From: Thiorhodovibrio litoralis
GTDB taxonomy: Bacteria; Pseudomonadota; Gammaproteobacteria; Chromatiales; Chromatiaceae
DNA: 64,000 bases
Direction of reading: 5' to 3'
Assembly (NCBI RefSeq): GCF_033954455.1
Contig: NZ_CP121473.1
Coordinates: 4,636,501 to 4,700,500, forward strand
Every line of letters begins with the position of its first letter. Within the stretch, counting starts at the first letter, position 1. Both the position numbers and the translations under genes were made by a program. The notes under the pieces were generated by a model. That model worked only from the letters and a program-made list of their open reading frames with translations. It had not been told where the DNA came from and searched no databases. Below, piece after piece: positions 8,147 to 21,286 of this stretch.

Positions 8147-9268
8147 TCACGCAGAGGCACCAACCTGAGACGGGCCGGGAACAAACCGGCCTGCCTCCGC
8201 GCCACTTGAGTAAATCAGCGGGGCGGCCGCGGCCGCCCGCGCCCGTCGCGCCAGTGTCTGCGACGGCTTTTCGCCAAACAGCCTTTTGTACTCCTGCGAG
8301 AAACGGCTCAGATGGCGGAACCCCTGCGCGAATGCCACATCGGCCACCCGGGTCGATCCGGGCGCAGCTGCCGCCAGCTCGCGCCTGGCCTGGTGCAGCC
8401 GGTACACCCGCACGAAGCGCAGCGGGCTTAAGCCGAAGCGTTCCTCGAAGGCGTATTCCAGCGTGCGCTGCTTGGCCCCAGCCGCCTCACACAGCTCACT
8501 GACGCTCGGCATCAAGGAACTGCCCTCGCTGAGATACTCAAGCGCCTGAGTGACCACCCGATATCTCGATGCGCCCGCACGCGGCGGCGGCAGGCGCTTG
8601 CGTGCAGTCTTGCACAGATCAAGCAACCGTTCCGGCAGCTCCTCCTCAAGCAACGCGCTCAGGCGCGCGGCCTTCTCCGGATTGAGACGCGCCTTTCTGA
8701 CGATTTGCCGCGCGCCCGCCCCAGCATTCTGGCGCCCCCGGTCACGCGGTCCAGCCGTGACCAAAACGCGATTCAGCCAAGCGGCAAAGTCGGCAAATTC
8801 TTCCGGCCCTAACAACAATCCGCCGCGCCGCACCGCAGCATCGCTCAAGTGCGCGGCATCCTCGCCCAAACGACGCTGCAGAAATTCCTGGTCAAGCAAG
8901 ATGATGAAATGGGCATATTCGGCGTCAACGATGGCATCGAGTGCCCCTGGCTCACTGATGCGAATCGCCGTTGGCTCAGGTCCGTGCCCGAAAAAGCGGG
9001 TCTCTTCGCCAAGCTGCAGGGGCACCACCACAACCAGCTTGCCGGGCGGTGACATCCCTCTCAAGCGGGTGGTCACCGAGAACTGCTCGCGATAGAGCAC
9101 TACTGATTGGGTTGCCAGATAATGCTTGCGATTGAAGAAGCTCTGCTCCCCCATAGGTTCGGACATCACCTCCCAGGGTCGCGATGTGGCCTCAAAGACG
9201 ATGGGATCATCGGTCTCGATATAGCCACACGCCAAGCCAAAATCCTTTGCTGATGTGTCGTTTTGCAT
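8147..9268 (-). CDS. AraC-family transcriptional regulator
   Basis: The 373-residue regulator has a C-terminal double helix-turn-helix of AraC type (about residues 245-345). Its hallmarks are VSELCEAAGAKQRTLEYAF, GLSPLRFVRVYRLHQARREL and DVAFAQGFRHLSRFSQEYKR. The N-terminal 200 residues look like the cupin-like sensing domain of AraC-binding-like proteins (VVVPLQLGEETRFFG). A very strong Shine-Dalgarno (GGAGGAGGT) precedes the ATG at 9268. It is followed by an Ala/Arg-rich C-terminal tail. The target genes are not evident. Both the divergent small ORF and the large kinase upstream on the same strand are candidates. Confidence 0.92.
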   Translation of the reverse strand: MQNDTSAKDFGLACGYIETDDPIVFEATSRPWEVMSEPMGEQSFFNRKHYLATQSVVLYREQFSVTTRLRGMSPPGKLVVVVPLQLGEETRFFGHGPEPTAIRISEPGALDAIVDAEYAHFIILLDQEFLQRRLGEDAAHLSDAAVRRGGLLLGPEEFADFAAWLNRVLVTAGPRDRGRQNAGAGARQIVRKARLNPEKAARLSALLEEELPERLLDLCKTARKRLPPPRAGASRYRVVTQALEYLSEGSSLMPSVSELCEAAGAKQRTLEYAFEERFGLSPLRFVRVYRLHQARRELAAAAPGSTRVADVAFAQGFRHLSRFSQEYKRLFGEKPSQTLARRARAAAAAPLIYSSGAEAGRFVPGPSQVGASA

Positions 9269-9605
9269 CGCGCTACCTCCTCCCGCTGATCCTACAGGCC
9301 CACTTGGCCTCTGTTTCGTTCATGGATATTGCCGGTGCGGGCGACATCAAATCGCATTCGCCACCAAGAAACACACAGAAAAGCTACAAACGAGCAATCT
9401 TGTACCACAACTCTGTGCGCTGGAGCGCGTTTTGATCAGGGATTTGCGAATAAGTTCACAAAATCCCCGAAGACATTCACACGCAAGTCGCCCCCCCGGC
9501 TCCTCCGCAGGTAGGGCGGATTCCAAGACTTCACGTGCTTGCTTCTCAAGCCTCTAACGCACATGCGCTTGCTTGAAGACGACAGCCAATTAAGCGGGAT
9601 GGCCG
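9269..9605. other. Intergenic region, 337 bp
   Basis: The region lies between the stop of the large hybrid kinase and the start of the AraC gene, both on the minus strand. It should contain the araC-type gene's own promoter. I see no strong hairpin, repeat or coding frame. Short ORFs here have no recognisable protein character. Confidence 0.5.
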
Positions 9606-13055
<3,450 letters not shown>

Positions 13056-13156
13056 GCACGCTCAGGAGAGTTTACTGAAAGAGTCGGTCAGATTGTGCAT
13101 GTCAAAGTATAGCCAGACTTCGCAGACTGGATATCGCTACTCAGGGTTTCGCCCTG

Positions 13157-14875
13157 TTAACGCGCCAATGCGAGCAAGGCGTCAAGGTCGAGATTGGCCT
13201 CGCAATGGTCGGCAAGCTCATCAAGCGCGGCTTCGGTGCGGGCGATGAAGTCCAGTGCTGAGGCTTGGGCACCAACCTGCTCAAGCCAGTGGGCGCGGAA
13301 CGCGTCGCTTGAGAACAGGCCATGCAGATAGCCTCCCATGACGCGCCCATCGGCGGACATGGCACCTTCGGGCCGGCCGCTTGCAGTGTTTTGGGTGGAG
13401 CCGCTGGTCGCGCTGCCCGCGTTGGTTTCTGCGCGAATAGTACCGACGACTCCGGCGGGCGCATCATCCGCAGCGCCAGCTGCGTTCTTGGCCCCATCGC
13501 CCAGCCGCAGCCAGGGACGCTCGAGCGCGGGACCAGTGGTGCGGCCCATGTGCATTTCATAGCCGCTGATCGGGCAGCCGCTGGCCAGCTCGGTCGCGGC
13601 GATGTCGAGCAGACGTTTGTCGGAGCTGATCTCGGTGACCATGTCGAGCAGGCCAAGCCCGGGCGTGTCGCCGGGCTCGCCTTCGAGACCCTCGGGGTCG
13701 CGCACCAGGGTGCCGAGCATCTGGAAGCCGGCGCACAATCCCAGCACCCGGCCACCTCGACGCACGTGGGCGAGGATGTCGATATCCCAGCCCTCGCGGC
13801 GCAGGGTGTCGAGATCGGCGCGCGTGGCCTTGGAGCCGGGCAGAATCACCACGTCGGTATCGGCCGGCAGCGGCTGGCCGGATTGCAGCCAGCGCAGGTC
13901 GACCGCCGGTTCGGCCGCGAGCGGGTCAAGATCGTCGAAATTGGCCACCCGCGACAGGCGCGGCACGGCGATTTTGAGCGTCCCCGCACCAGACCAGTCC
14001 TGCTCCGCCGGGCGTTCGAGCGCGAGCGAATCCTCAGCCGGCAGACGGGAGGCCCCCTCGAACCAGCGCAGCACGCCAAGAAAGGGCCAGCCGGTGTGGG
14101 CGGTGATGGTCTCGCAGGCGGGCTCAAACAGCGAGAAATCGCCGCGAAATTTGTTGACCAGATAGCCAACCACCCGGTCGCGGTCAGCCTGATCGAGCAG
14201 CAGCCAGGTGCCAACCAGGGAGGCCATGGTGCCACCCTTGTCGAGATCACCCACCACCACCACGGGCACGCCAGCGCGCTCGGCGAAGTGCATGTTGGTG
14301 ATGTCGCAGTGGCGCAGATAGATCTCCGCGCCGCTTCCCGCCCCTTCCACCAGCACCAGATCGGCCTCGGCGCACAGACGCTCGAAGGAGTCGAGCACCG
14401 CCGGCATCAGCCCTTGGCGCATTTCGTGATACACCCGTGCCGGGCAGTTGCCCAGCACCCGCCCGCGCAGCACCACTTGGGAGCCGATGTTGGTCTGGGG
14501 TTTCAGCAGCACCGGGTTCATGTGAATCGACGGCGCAACCCCGCAGGCGCGCGCCTGCAAGGCTTGCGCGCGACCGATCTCACCGCGCGGGCACTCGCCA
14601 TCGGGGCCGGGTGGGGCGTCAGTGTCTTCGGTCACCGCCGCATTGTTGCTCATGTTCTGCGCTTTGAAGGGGCGCACAACCAGCCCGCGCCGCTGATAGG
14701 CACGGCACAGCCCGGCCACCATCATGCTCTTTCCGACGTCGGAGGCGGTACCCTGAATCATCAGCGCGCGCGCCCGTCGGGGGCCGTGGGTGGCGAGCGG
14801 GGGCAAATCCAGCTTGATGGAAGGCGGCTTGGTTGGAGACGATTGGTCAGAAGAATCGTTGTGTGGATCTTGCAT
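13157..14875 (-). CDS. cobQ: Cobyric acid synthase CobQ
   Basis: CobQ amidates four side chains (b, d, e, g) of adenosylcobyrinate a,c-diamide during cobalamin synthesis, using glutamine and ATP. The N-terminal dethiobiotin-synthetase-like domain shows [11 protein letters not shown] and [10 protein letters not shown]. The C-terminal class I glutaminase domain has the nucleophile Cys in [11 protein letters not shown] and the catalytic His in GGYLHGLF. At 572 residues it is longer than the usual 480-510. An Ala/Ser/Thr-rich insertion of about 45 residues ([20 protein letters not shown] region) precedes the catalytic His. No other cobalamin gene lies in the window. Downstream is the hybrid kinase stop-to-start gap of about 100 bp, so it is probably a separate transcript or a loose operon. 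Confidence 0.95.
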   Translation of the reverse strand: MQDPHNDSSDQSSPTKPPSIKLDLPPLATHGPRRARALMIQGTASDVGKSMMVAGLCRAYQRRGLVVRPFKAQNMSNNAAVTEDTDAPPGPDGECPRGEIGRAQALQARACGVAPSIHMNPVLLKPQTNIGSQVVLRGRVLGNCPARVYHEMRQGLMPAVLDSFERLCAEADLVLVEGAGSGAEIYLRHCDITNMHFAERAGVPVVVVGDLDKGGTMASLVGTWLLLDQADRDRVVGYLVNKFRGDFSLFEPACETITAHTGWPFLGVLRWFEGASRLPAEDSLALERPAEQDWSGAGTLKIAVPRLSRVANFDDLDPLAAEPAVDLRWLQSGQPLPADTDVVILPGSKATRADLDTLRREGWDIDILAHVRRGGRVLGLCAGFQMLGTLVRDPEGLEGEPGDTPGLGLLDMVTEISSDKRLLDIAATELASGCPISGYEMHMGRTTGPALERPWLRLGDGAKNAAGAADDAPAGVVGTIRAETNAGSATSGSTQNTASGRPEGAMSADGRVMGGYLHGLFSSDAFRAHWLEQVGAQASALDFIARTEAALDELADHCEANLDLDALLALAR

Positions 14876-14984
14876 GGAATGACTTCAGGTAGAGGGAACT
14901 CAATTGGACGCTCAAAGCTGGAATATCGACAGGTCCGCTATACTCATCACAAATGGTTTAAAAATAAACGAACTCAGAATCTGC

Positions 14985-15821
14985 TCACAACATCCCTTTG
15001 CTCTTCACCCGCACCCGCTCATAGAGTTCCTCCATCAGCTCGATGAAGGAATTGTCCCGCTCCCAAAAGCGAGGGAAGTCCCCTGCCTTTCGCACCAGGA
15101 TGGCCGACACCGCGGGCGGGGTTGCCGGCTCGATCTCGCTCGGCAGCCGTTTGCCACCGTTCCAGAAATCCCGATAGTCAGGCATTGCAACGGCCGGCTT
15201 AGGTCGGGTGAAGAAGGACTCCACCGGCTCCGGCGCAGCGGTTCGCGCGTCCGCCATGGACACCAGAGCCTGCCCCAGAGGTGTGGCGCTCAGCGCCTTG
15301 TGCAAGCGCTCGCGCGAGAGCCCACGCAATTCGAACAGCAGAAAGGGATCACTGTCGAGCATCCCGGCGAGCCGGTAGTAGACCCCGGCGATGTGCTTGC
15401 AGGGATTGGCGTAGTCCGGACAGGAGCATTCAGTCTGGGCGAAATCCTTGCGGCTTTGCGGCAACAGATGCAGGTGCAGCCCGGCGAAGACCTCATCAAT
15501 CCGCTCGGGCATCTCGCCCATCAACAACTGCGAGACCAGGCCGGCATTGCTGCCGAGCGTGGCGATGGCCTTGTTCCACTCCTTATCCGGAATCGGCGCG
15601 AGGCGCATCTGGATGTGATACTTCGGCTCCTTGTAGACACCGAAATAGGGATTGACGTTGCCGCGCACCGTGGCGCTGACCAACGCCTTTTCGATACCAA
15701 AGCTCAGGATGCGGCGGTCACCGCTATAGCCGCGCCCGCGCCGCAGGCGTCCAGCATCCATGCAGCCTTCAAGCGCAGCAATGAAGCGCTGTCCCCACCA
15801 GGTTTTGCTCTGTTGTGCCAT
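14985..15821 (-). CDS. SWIM zinc-finger protein, partner of the SNF2 helicase
   Basis: The 278-residue protein carries the SWIM zinc-binding motif C-x-C-x(n)-C-x-H as CSCPDYANPCKHI at about residues 133-145. It has the standard N-terminal region of the family (WWGQRFIAALE). SWIM domains bind DNA or protein and are commonly encoded beside SNF2-type helicases in bacteria. Here the helicase gene lies directly upstream on the same strand, 65 bp away, so the two are probably cotranscribed and act together. The exact role, DNA repair or nucleoprotein remodelling, is not known. Both motif cysteines and the histidine are intact. Confidence 0.9.
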   Translation of the reverse strand: MAQQSKTWWGQRFIAALEGCMDAGRLRRGRGYSGDRRILSFGIEKALVSATVRGNVNPYFGVYKEPKYHIQMRLAPIPDKEWNKAIATLGSNAGLVSQLLMGEMPERIDEVFAGLHLHLLPQSRKDFAQTECSCPDYANPCKHIAGVYYRLAGMLDSDPFLLFELRGLSRERLHKALSATPLGQALVSMADARTAAPEPVESFFTRPKPAVAMPDYRDFWNGGKRLPSEIEPATPPAVSAILVRKAGDFPRFWERDNSFIELMEELYERVRVKSKGML

Positions 15822-15886
15822 TCTTTTTCTCCAGCGCCCAATCCAACATTCGACCCAGCCATTCGGACCAGCACTCAGGCCTTCGC

Positions 15887-18800
15887 CTAGTCCACTACGG
15901 CATCGCGATTAAGCTGGATGAGCGCCTTGAAGCGCTCGTTATCAAGCTGGGCAAGCCAGGATTCGTCGTTGCCGACGATAGCACCGGCAAGCGCCTGTTT
16001 GCTGCGAATCATCTCGTCAATGCGTTCCTCCAGGGTGCCCAGGGTGACCATCTTATGCACGAAGACCGTCTTCTCCTGCCCGATACGGAAGGCGCGGTCA
16101 CTGGCCTGATCCTCGACCGCCGGGTTCCACCAGCGATCGAAATGAAACACATGATTGGCCTTGGTCAGGGTGATGCCGACACCGCCGGCCTTGAGCGAAA
16201 GCACGAACACCGATGGCTCGGTGTCCGGGTCCTGAAAGCTGGCGATCATCTCCTCGCGGCGAGTGCGCGAGCTGCCCCCGTGCAGATAGAAGCTGTTGAA
16301 CCGCCATTCCTGGCGCAGTAGCTTTTCCAGAGCAGCACCAACCTCAGTAAACTGGCTGAAAATGAGCACGCTGTCGCCCTCGGCCATGACTTCTTCGAGC
16401 ATTTCCTGCAAGCGTTGCAGCTTGTGCGAGCGCTCGGGGCTGAAGGGGCTGCCGTCCTGCAGAAATTGCGCCGGATGATTGCAGATCTGCTTCAGGCGCA
16501 TCAGGGTCGAGAGCATCAGCCCCTGGCGCTCGATGCCTTCTTTCTCCTCCAGGTCGCGTTCGACCTGGCGCACCACGCTTTCGTAGAGCGCCGCCTGCTC
16601 GCGCCCGAGGTTGCAGTATTGAATAGCCTCGATCTTGTCCGGCAGGTCGCGGATGATGGCCTTGTCCGTCTTGACTCGACGCAGGATGAAGGGCTCGACC
16701 AGGCGCTTGAGGGTGGCAGTCTGGACCGGGTCCTGGTCGCGCTGCACCGGCAGCTCGAAGCGCTTGCGAAAGCGCGCCTGGGTGTCGAGATAACCGGGAT
16801 TGAGAAAATGCAGGATGGACCAGAGATCCATCAGCCGATTCTCGACCGGGGTGCCGGTGAGGGCCAGGCGATGGGTGGCGCGCAGCTTGCCAATGGCCTT
16901 GGTCTGGGCGGCCTTGGGGTTCTTGATGTTCTGCGCCTCGTCGAGCACCAACCGGTGCCAGTCGACCGCAGCCAGCAAAGGCTGATCGCGCCGCGCCAGA
17001 GCATAAGAGGTAATCACCAGCGCCTGCCCCGCCACCGCCTGCTTGAACGCCTTGGCATCGCTGAGGCGATCCGTGCCATGGTGCATCAGCACCGATAGCT
17101 GGGGCGCGAAGCGCTCGACCTCCTTGCGCCAGTTACCAATGACCGAGGTCGGAGCGATCAGCAGGGTCGGGCCGGGCGGCTTTGTATTTGCGTCGCCGCC
17201 CACTTTTCTGTCCCCATGCGCGGCAGCGCCCTCGCGCTCGCGCACCAGTCGGGCAATGACCTGCATGGTCTTGCCCAGGCCCATGTCATCGGCCAGACAG
17301 CCATTGAGGCCCAGACGATCAAGAAATTCAAGCCAGGCCACGCCTCGCTTTTGGTAATCGCGCAGTTCAGCGTTCAGCCCGGGCAGCTCGGCGATAGGTT
17401 CAAGTTGGCTGCGATCGCGCAGGCGCTCCAGCATCTCCGCCAGGGCATCATCGCGCTCGACCTCGAACAGATCCTCGGTCGCCGTGCGCTGCAACAGCGA
17501 TTGGAGGTCCATCTCGGCGGTTTCCTGGCCATGCTCGCGCCAGAAGCGGAGCATCTCCTGCATCTGATCGCGATCGAGTTCCACCCATTGGCCGCGAAAG
17601 CGCACCAGAGGGGTCTTTGCCGCAACCAGTTGCTCCCATTCTTCTTCACTCACTGGTTCGTCACCAATGGCGAGCTGGTAGCGATAGCGAATCAGGTTAT
17701 CCAGGCTCAGGATACCGGTACCAGCCGCACTGCCGGTGGTCTTCTCGCGCTGCTTGCCAGAGCGCAGCCGAATGCGCACCCTCTGGCGGCCCTTGGGTGT
17801 CCACCAGGCAGGAACAATCACCTTGAAACCCGCGTCCTCCAGAATCCAGGCATCCTCTTTGAGGAAGCGGAAGGCGTCATCCAGATCAAGGGTTACCGAT
17901 TGCGGCGTCGCGGTGTCGAGCCCCGCCCAGAGAGTTGGCAGCATGCGCGCGGCCAAGCCCAGATCCAGCAGTACCTGGGTCTCAAAATCCGCGCCAAGCG
18001 GGCGGCCTGCGTGTTTGCGCTCGGCGGCGGACAGCGGCCAATACTCAGCGAGCGCCAGGCGCTGGGAGGGATCATCCTTGGGCACGGCGACGAATTCGAG
18101 CGTCCAGTCGTTCTCCGACTCGTCCGATGGTTCGACCAGCCGGAAGCCGAGGGTGAAGGACGCATCGCGCCCACTGCCTTGGATGCGCTGGCGCCACTGC
18201 TGCCAGTGCTGATAACCTTCCAGCCCGGCGCCCGGCTGCGGCCAGGGGCGCGCCGCCGGCTCTGCGGCGAGACAGGCATCCAGCAGGCTGCCCTGAAAGC
18301 GCTTGGCGAAGGTGGCGGGAATCGTCACACTACGCAGAATGTCGTCGAGCAGCACCTCACTGGCATGGTGCAGCAGCGATTCCGGGTCGGCCAGTCCCTC
18401 CATCCCCGCCGCGCCGACCGCCGGCATGCACTCGGTGGCATCCTGGATGAGCCGTTCGTAGTCGTCCGAGGCCCAAGCCCAGCCACCATGGATCTCATAA
18501 GGCGGCTTCTTTCGTTTGCCCTTGGGCGGCGGCGGTTGGCGGTAAACCAGCGCTGGAAGGTAACGGTCGCGCATCAACAGGCGCTTGAGGTTCTGGGTCA
18601 GCCAATACCAGAACAGGAAATCACCGCCCGGCTCCAGCCCCGCGGCCTGATAGAAGGCAAGAAAATGAATGTCGGCCAGCTGCTTAATGGGACGGCCGAG
18701 TCGGTAACATTCGACCCCCCAGGGCTGGAGATCAACCGGGTCGGTTGATGCGCCCTCGAATGGCTCAGGCCAGGACTTGGCAAGCTGGGGCGAGGGCAAC

Positions 18801-19069
18801 GGAGCACCCGCCGCACTTGGCAGCCAGATGCGCTGGGCGTTCAGCGTCGGCTTGCCCCGCTCGGACTTGGGCACCAGGCCCAGATCGCCCAGTAACTCGG
18901 GCCAGGCCGGGCCGGGCAATTGGAAGGGATGAGAATGAGCCGCTGCTTGCCTGGCGCGGTCAGAACCGGTGCCGGCTGGCGGTAAGGTCTCCACCCACAG
19001 CCAGAAGGCACCGCTCTGCACAAAGGCATTGCCAGGCTCGGGCAGCCAAAAAGAGTGGAGTACCCGCAT
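15887..19069 (-). CDS. SNF2-family DEAD/DEAH-box helicase
   Basis: This 1060-residue ATPase belongs to the bacterial SNF2/RapA-like group. Its N-terminal half (to about 540) is the SNF2-associated bacterial domain. The helicase core has motif I LADDMGLGKTMQV, motif II DEAQNIKNPKA, and TGTPVENRLMDLWS. The C-terminal RecA domain follows with LKAGGVGITLTKANHVFH and DQASDRAFRIGQEKTV. It should be a DNA translocase that remodels protein-DNA complexes. It is followed by the SWIM gene in the same orientation, and together they form a recurrent two-gene module. The ATG at 19069 was selected as the start. It lies 19 bp after the pntB stop, so it may be cotranscribed with the transhydrogenase genes. 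Confidence 0.93.
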   Translation of the reverse strand: MRVLHSFWLPEPGNAFVQSGAFWLWVETLPPAGTGSDRARQAAAHSHPFQLPGPAWPELLGDLGLVPKSERGKPTLNAQRIWLPSAAGAPLPSPQLAKSWPEPFEGASTDPVDLQPWGVECYRLGRPIKQLADIHFLAFYQAAGLEPGGDFLFWYWLTQNLKRLLMRDRYLPALVYRQPPPPKGKRKKPPYEIHGGWAWASDDYERLIQDATECMPAVGAAGMEGLADPESLLHHASEVLLDDILRSVTIPATFAKRFQGSLLDACLAAEPAARPWPQPGAGLEGYQHWQQWRQRIQGSGRDASFTLGFRLVEPSDESENDWTLEFVAVPKDDPSQRLALAEYWPLSAAERKHAGRPLGADFETQVLLDLGLAARMLPTLWAGLDTATPQSVTLDLDDAFRFLKEDAWILEDAGFKVIVPAWWTPKGRQRVRIRLRSGKQREKTTGSAAGTGILSLDNLIRYRYQLAIGDEPVSEEEWEQLVAAKTPLVRFRGQWVELDRDQMQEMLRFWREHGQETAEMDLQSLLQRTATEDLFEVERDDALAEMLERLRDRSQLEPIAELPGLNAELRDYQKRGVAWLEFLDRLGLNGCLADDMGLGKTMQVIARLVREREGAAAHGDRKVGGDANTKPPGPTLLIAPTSVIGNWRKEVERFAPQLSVLMHHGTDRLSDAKAFKQAVAGQALVITSYALARRDQPLLAAVDWHRLVLDEAQNIKNPKAAQTKAIGKLRATHRLALTGTPVENRLMDLWSILHFLNPGYLDTQARFRKRFELPVQRDQDPVQTATLKRLVEPFILRRVKTDKAIIRDLPDKIEAIQYCNLGREQAALYESVVRQVERDLEEKEGIERQGLMLSTLMRLKQICNHPAQFLQDGSPFSPERSHKLQRLQEMLEEVMAEGDSVLIFSQFTEVGAALEKLLRQEWRFNSFYLHGGSSRTRREEMIASFQDPDTEPSVFVLSLKAGGVGITLTKANHVFHFDRWWNPAVEDQASDRAFRIGQEKTVFVHKMVTLGTLEERIDEMIRSKQALAGAIVGNDESWLAQLDNERFKALIQLNRDAVVD

Positions 19070-19088
19070 TCACCTTGTCTTTAAGTGG

Positions 19089-20537
19089 TCAATGTCCGCC
19101 GCCCTTGAGCGCGCCGACGATGCCCTCAATGGTGTCTTTAGCGTCGCCAAAGATCAGGGATGTGTTGTCCTGATAGAAGAGCAGATTATCGACACCTGAA
19201 TAGCCCGGACGCATAGAACGCTTGAGGAAGTAGACCTGGCGCGCCTTGCCGGCTTCGAGAATAGGCATGCCGTAGATGGGGCTGGAGCTGTCTTGCTTGG
19301 CCGCCGGATTGACCACGTCGTTGGCGCCAACCACCAAGGCGACATCGGCGCTCTGGAACTCAGGATTGATCTCGTCCATCTCCAAGACCAGGTCGTAGGG
19401 GATATCGGCCTCGGCGAGCAGGACGTTCATGTGGCCTGGCATGCGCCCGGCGACCGGATGGATGGCGAATTTCACCTCCACGCCGCGCGCTTGCAGCAGT
19501 TCCATCATGTCCTTCAGCGAATGTTGCGCCTGGGCCACCGCCATGCCATAGCCGGGCACGATGATGACCTTGCCGGCATCTTCCATCCAGTAGACAGCGT
19601 CATCCACGGACGCGGATTTGACACCCTTTTGCGCCGCCACCGCACCGGCACTGTCGCCGCCGCTGTCATCGGAGCCAAAGCCGCCGAAGATGACATTGAT
19701 GATGCTGCGGTTCATCGCCCGGCACATGATGAACGACAGGATGGCGCCGGAGAAACCAACCAGGGCACCGACGATGATGAGCAGATTATTGTGCAGCGTG
19801 AAGCCGGTCGCCGCCGCCGCCCAGCCAGAGTAGCTGTTCAGCATGGAGATGACCACTGGCATGTCGGCACCGCCGATGGGAATAATGAGGGTACCGCCCA
19901 GCACAAAGGCGAGCAGGGTCATCAGCAGCAGCGACCAGATGGCGCCTGTGCTGGCAAAATGCACCGCGAGCGCAATGGTGGCGATGGCAATCAGCGCATT
20001 GAGCAGATGCTGGCCGAAGAATTTCACCGGCTTGCCGCTGATCAGCCCCTGCAATTTGCCAAAGGCGATAACCGAGCCGGTGAAGGTAATGGCGCCAATC
20101 ACAATGCCGGCGGACAACTCGCCCATTAGCAGGGTATTCAAATCCCCACTCGCGCGTTTGTTCAGGAAGGTGCCGATGGCCACCAGCACCGCCGCCAGAC
20201 CGACAAAGCTGTGCAGCGCGGCGACCAGTTGCGGCATGGCGGTCATCTGGATGCGCAGCGCGATGACAATGCCGATCACCGCGCCCATGACCACTGCGAC
20301 CCCGATCAGCCAGTAAGACATCACCTCAGCGCCCGCCAGGGTGGCGACAATGGCGATCAGCATGCCGAGCATGCCGTAGAGATTGCCGCGCCGGGCCGTG
20401 GCCGGATGGGTCAGGCCCTTGAGCGCGAAGATAAAGAGCACCGCAGAGACCAGATAGGCCAGCGCCTGGCCGTCATGTGACAGTCCGGTGCTGAACAGGC
20501 CAGCGGCCATCTGCTTGAGTTGCAGCAGGAAATCCAT
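19089..20537 (-). CDS. pntB: NAD(P) transhydrogenase subunit beta
   Basis: PntB is the membrane and NADP(H)-binding subunit of the proton-translocating transhydrogenase, which uses the proton gradient to make NADPH from NADH. The 482-residue protein has about nine hydrophobic helices, with GSVIAFGKLQGL and GGADMPVVISMLNSYSGWA among the family signatures. A C-terminal NADP-binding Rossmann domain follows (VPGYGMAVAQAQH, ADIPYDLVLEMDEIN). The C-terminus is complete. It follows pntAB (second alpha part) by 12 bp in the same orientation, and the next gene downstream is the SNF2 helicase. Confidence 0.96.
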   Translation of the reverse strand: MDFLLQLKQMAAGLFSTGLSHDGQALAYLVSAVLFIFALKGLTHPATARRGNLYGMLGMLIAIVATLAGAEVMSYWLIGVAVVMGAVIGIVIALRIQMTAMPQLVAALHSFVGLAAVLVAIGTFLNKRASGDLNTLLMGELSAGIVIGAITFTGSVIAFGKLQGLISGKPVKFFGQHLLNALIAIATIALAVHFASTGAIWSLLLMTLLAFVLGGTLIIPIGGADMPVVISMLNSYSGWAAAATGFTLHNNLLIIVGALVGFSGAILSFIMCRAMNRSIINVIFGGFGSDDSGGDSAGAVAAQKGVKSASVDDAVYWMEDAGKVIIVPGYGMAVAQAQHSLKDMMELLQARGVEVKFAIHPVAGRMPGHMNVLLAEADIPYDLVLEMDEINPEFQSADVALVVGANDVVNPAAKQDSSSPIYGMPILEAGKARQVYFLKRSMRPGYSGVDNLLFYQDNTSLIFGDAKDTIEGIVGALKGGGH

Positions 20538-20549
20538 TGCGGGGTGTCC

Positions 20550-20834
20550 TTATTTCTTCTTCTTGAACATAGACAGCATCCGGTGCGTCACCAGAAAGCC
20601 GCCGAAGACATTGATACTGACCAGCAGCACCGCGAGAAAGCCGACCGACTTGGCAAACCAGCCGGCGTTTTCTGCCCCCGTGACCAGCAGGGCGCCCACC
20701 AGCACAATGCCGGAGATGGCATTGGTCAGCGCCACCAGCGGCGTATGCAGAGATGGTGTCACGCCCCAGATGACGTAGTAGCCGATCACGCAGGCAAGCA
20801 CGAAGACATAAAGGGCGAGAATGGATTCGGACAT
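20550..20834 (-). CDS. pntAB: NAD(P) transhydrogenase membrane part of subunit alpha
   Basis: The 94-residue protein consists of three hydrophobic helices ([55 protein letters not shown]) and ends MLSMFKKKK. It corresponds to the membrane tail of E. coli PntA, encoded separately as in alphaproteobacterial and many purple-bacterial three-gene systems. Together with the soluble NAD-binding part (21287-22381) and PntB it forms the proton channel. Unusually, the toxin-antitoxin pair hicBA separates it from the soluble alpha gene. Confidence 0.93.
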   Translation of the reverse strand: MSESILALYVFVLACVIGYYVIWGVTPSLHTPLVALTNAISGIVLVGALLVTGAENAGWFAKSVGFLAVLLVSINVFGGFLVTHRMLSMFKKKK

Positions 20835-20886
20835 CCGATTGGGCTCCAGATTTACAAATGGCTTAACTTGGTTCGCTTTAGCAGTC

Positions 20887-21087
20887 TCAGCAGCAAGACT
20901 CGATTTTCAGCTGGTGACAAATCCGACGCGCAAGGTGGTTGTCAATTTCTTGATGGCGCGGAACAGCCGAACGTGCTCCAGTCAAAGGATTTTGCCACCA
21001 AGAATGGTTGCTACCTTCGCGAATCAGCAGGCACCCATAACGTCTGAGATGGCGGATCAAATCCGAACGCTTCAAACCGCGATGCAC
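20887..21087 (-). CDS. hicA: HicA-type mRNA interferase toxin
   Basis: This 66-residue protein has the HicA double-stranded RNA-binding-like fold pattern: a basic N-terminus ([15 protein letters not shown]), the segment [12 protein letters not shown] carrying the conserved catalytic histidine, then the [15 protein letters not shown] helix. HicA toxins cleave mRNA and tmRNA when not bound by HicB. The start overlaps the end of the hicB gene by 16 bp, so the two are translationally coupled. Every recognisable motif is present, and nothing suggests decay. The pair lies inside the transhydrogenase operon. Confidence 0.85.
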   Translation of the reverse strand: MHRGLKRSDLIRHLRRYGCLLIREGSNHSWWQNPLTGARSAVPRHQEIDNHLARRICHQLKIESCC

Positions 21088-21284
21088 TCTTCAAAGAATT
21101 GCTCACCAGCATCCTTTAAGGCGTCTGCTCTGTTCAGTTCGATGGCTTCTTTCAAGGTGTCGCGCAAGGATGCCAGCAATTCCTCTCTTGTCGCTTCCTG
21201 ACAGTTAACGCCTGGGACTTCTTCAATCCAACCAATCCACCAGGGACCAGACTGCTTAACAACCGCTGTGTAATGGTTGGCCAT
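21072..21284 (-). CDS. hicB: HicB-type antitoxin
   Basis: The 70-residue protein matches the minimal HicB fold: YTAVVKQSGPWWIGWIEEVPG, then NCQEATREELLASLRDTLKEAI. HicB binds and neutralises HicA. There is no C-terminal helix-turn-helix or ribbon-helix-helix domain, so it may not autoregulate by DNA binding itself. Its start is only 2 bp after the pntAA stop at 21287, and it precedes hicA with a 16-bp overlap. It is therefore likely to be transcribed from the pnt promoter, perhaps in addition to its own. Confidence 0.85.
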   Translation of the reverse strand: MANHYTAVVKQSGPWWIGWIEEVPGVNCQEATREELLASLRDTLKEAIELNRADALKDAGEQFFEECIAV

Positions 21285-21286
21285 GC

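Noticed and set aside
13322-15046. 574-residue plus-strand ORF antisense to cobQ
   Set aside because: It is a frame shadow of cobQ: no family features, His/Gln/Gly-rich shadow composition, while the minus-strand frame is a full CobQ.
17216-18748. 510-residue plus-strand ORF antisense to the SNF2 gene
   Set aside because: The opposite frame is a well-motifed helicase; the plus-strand translation lacks any domain and has shadow composition.
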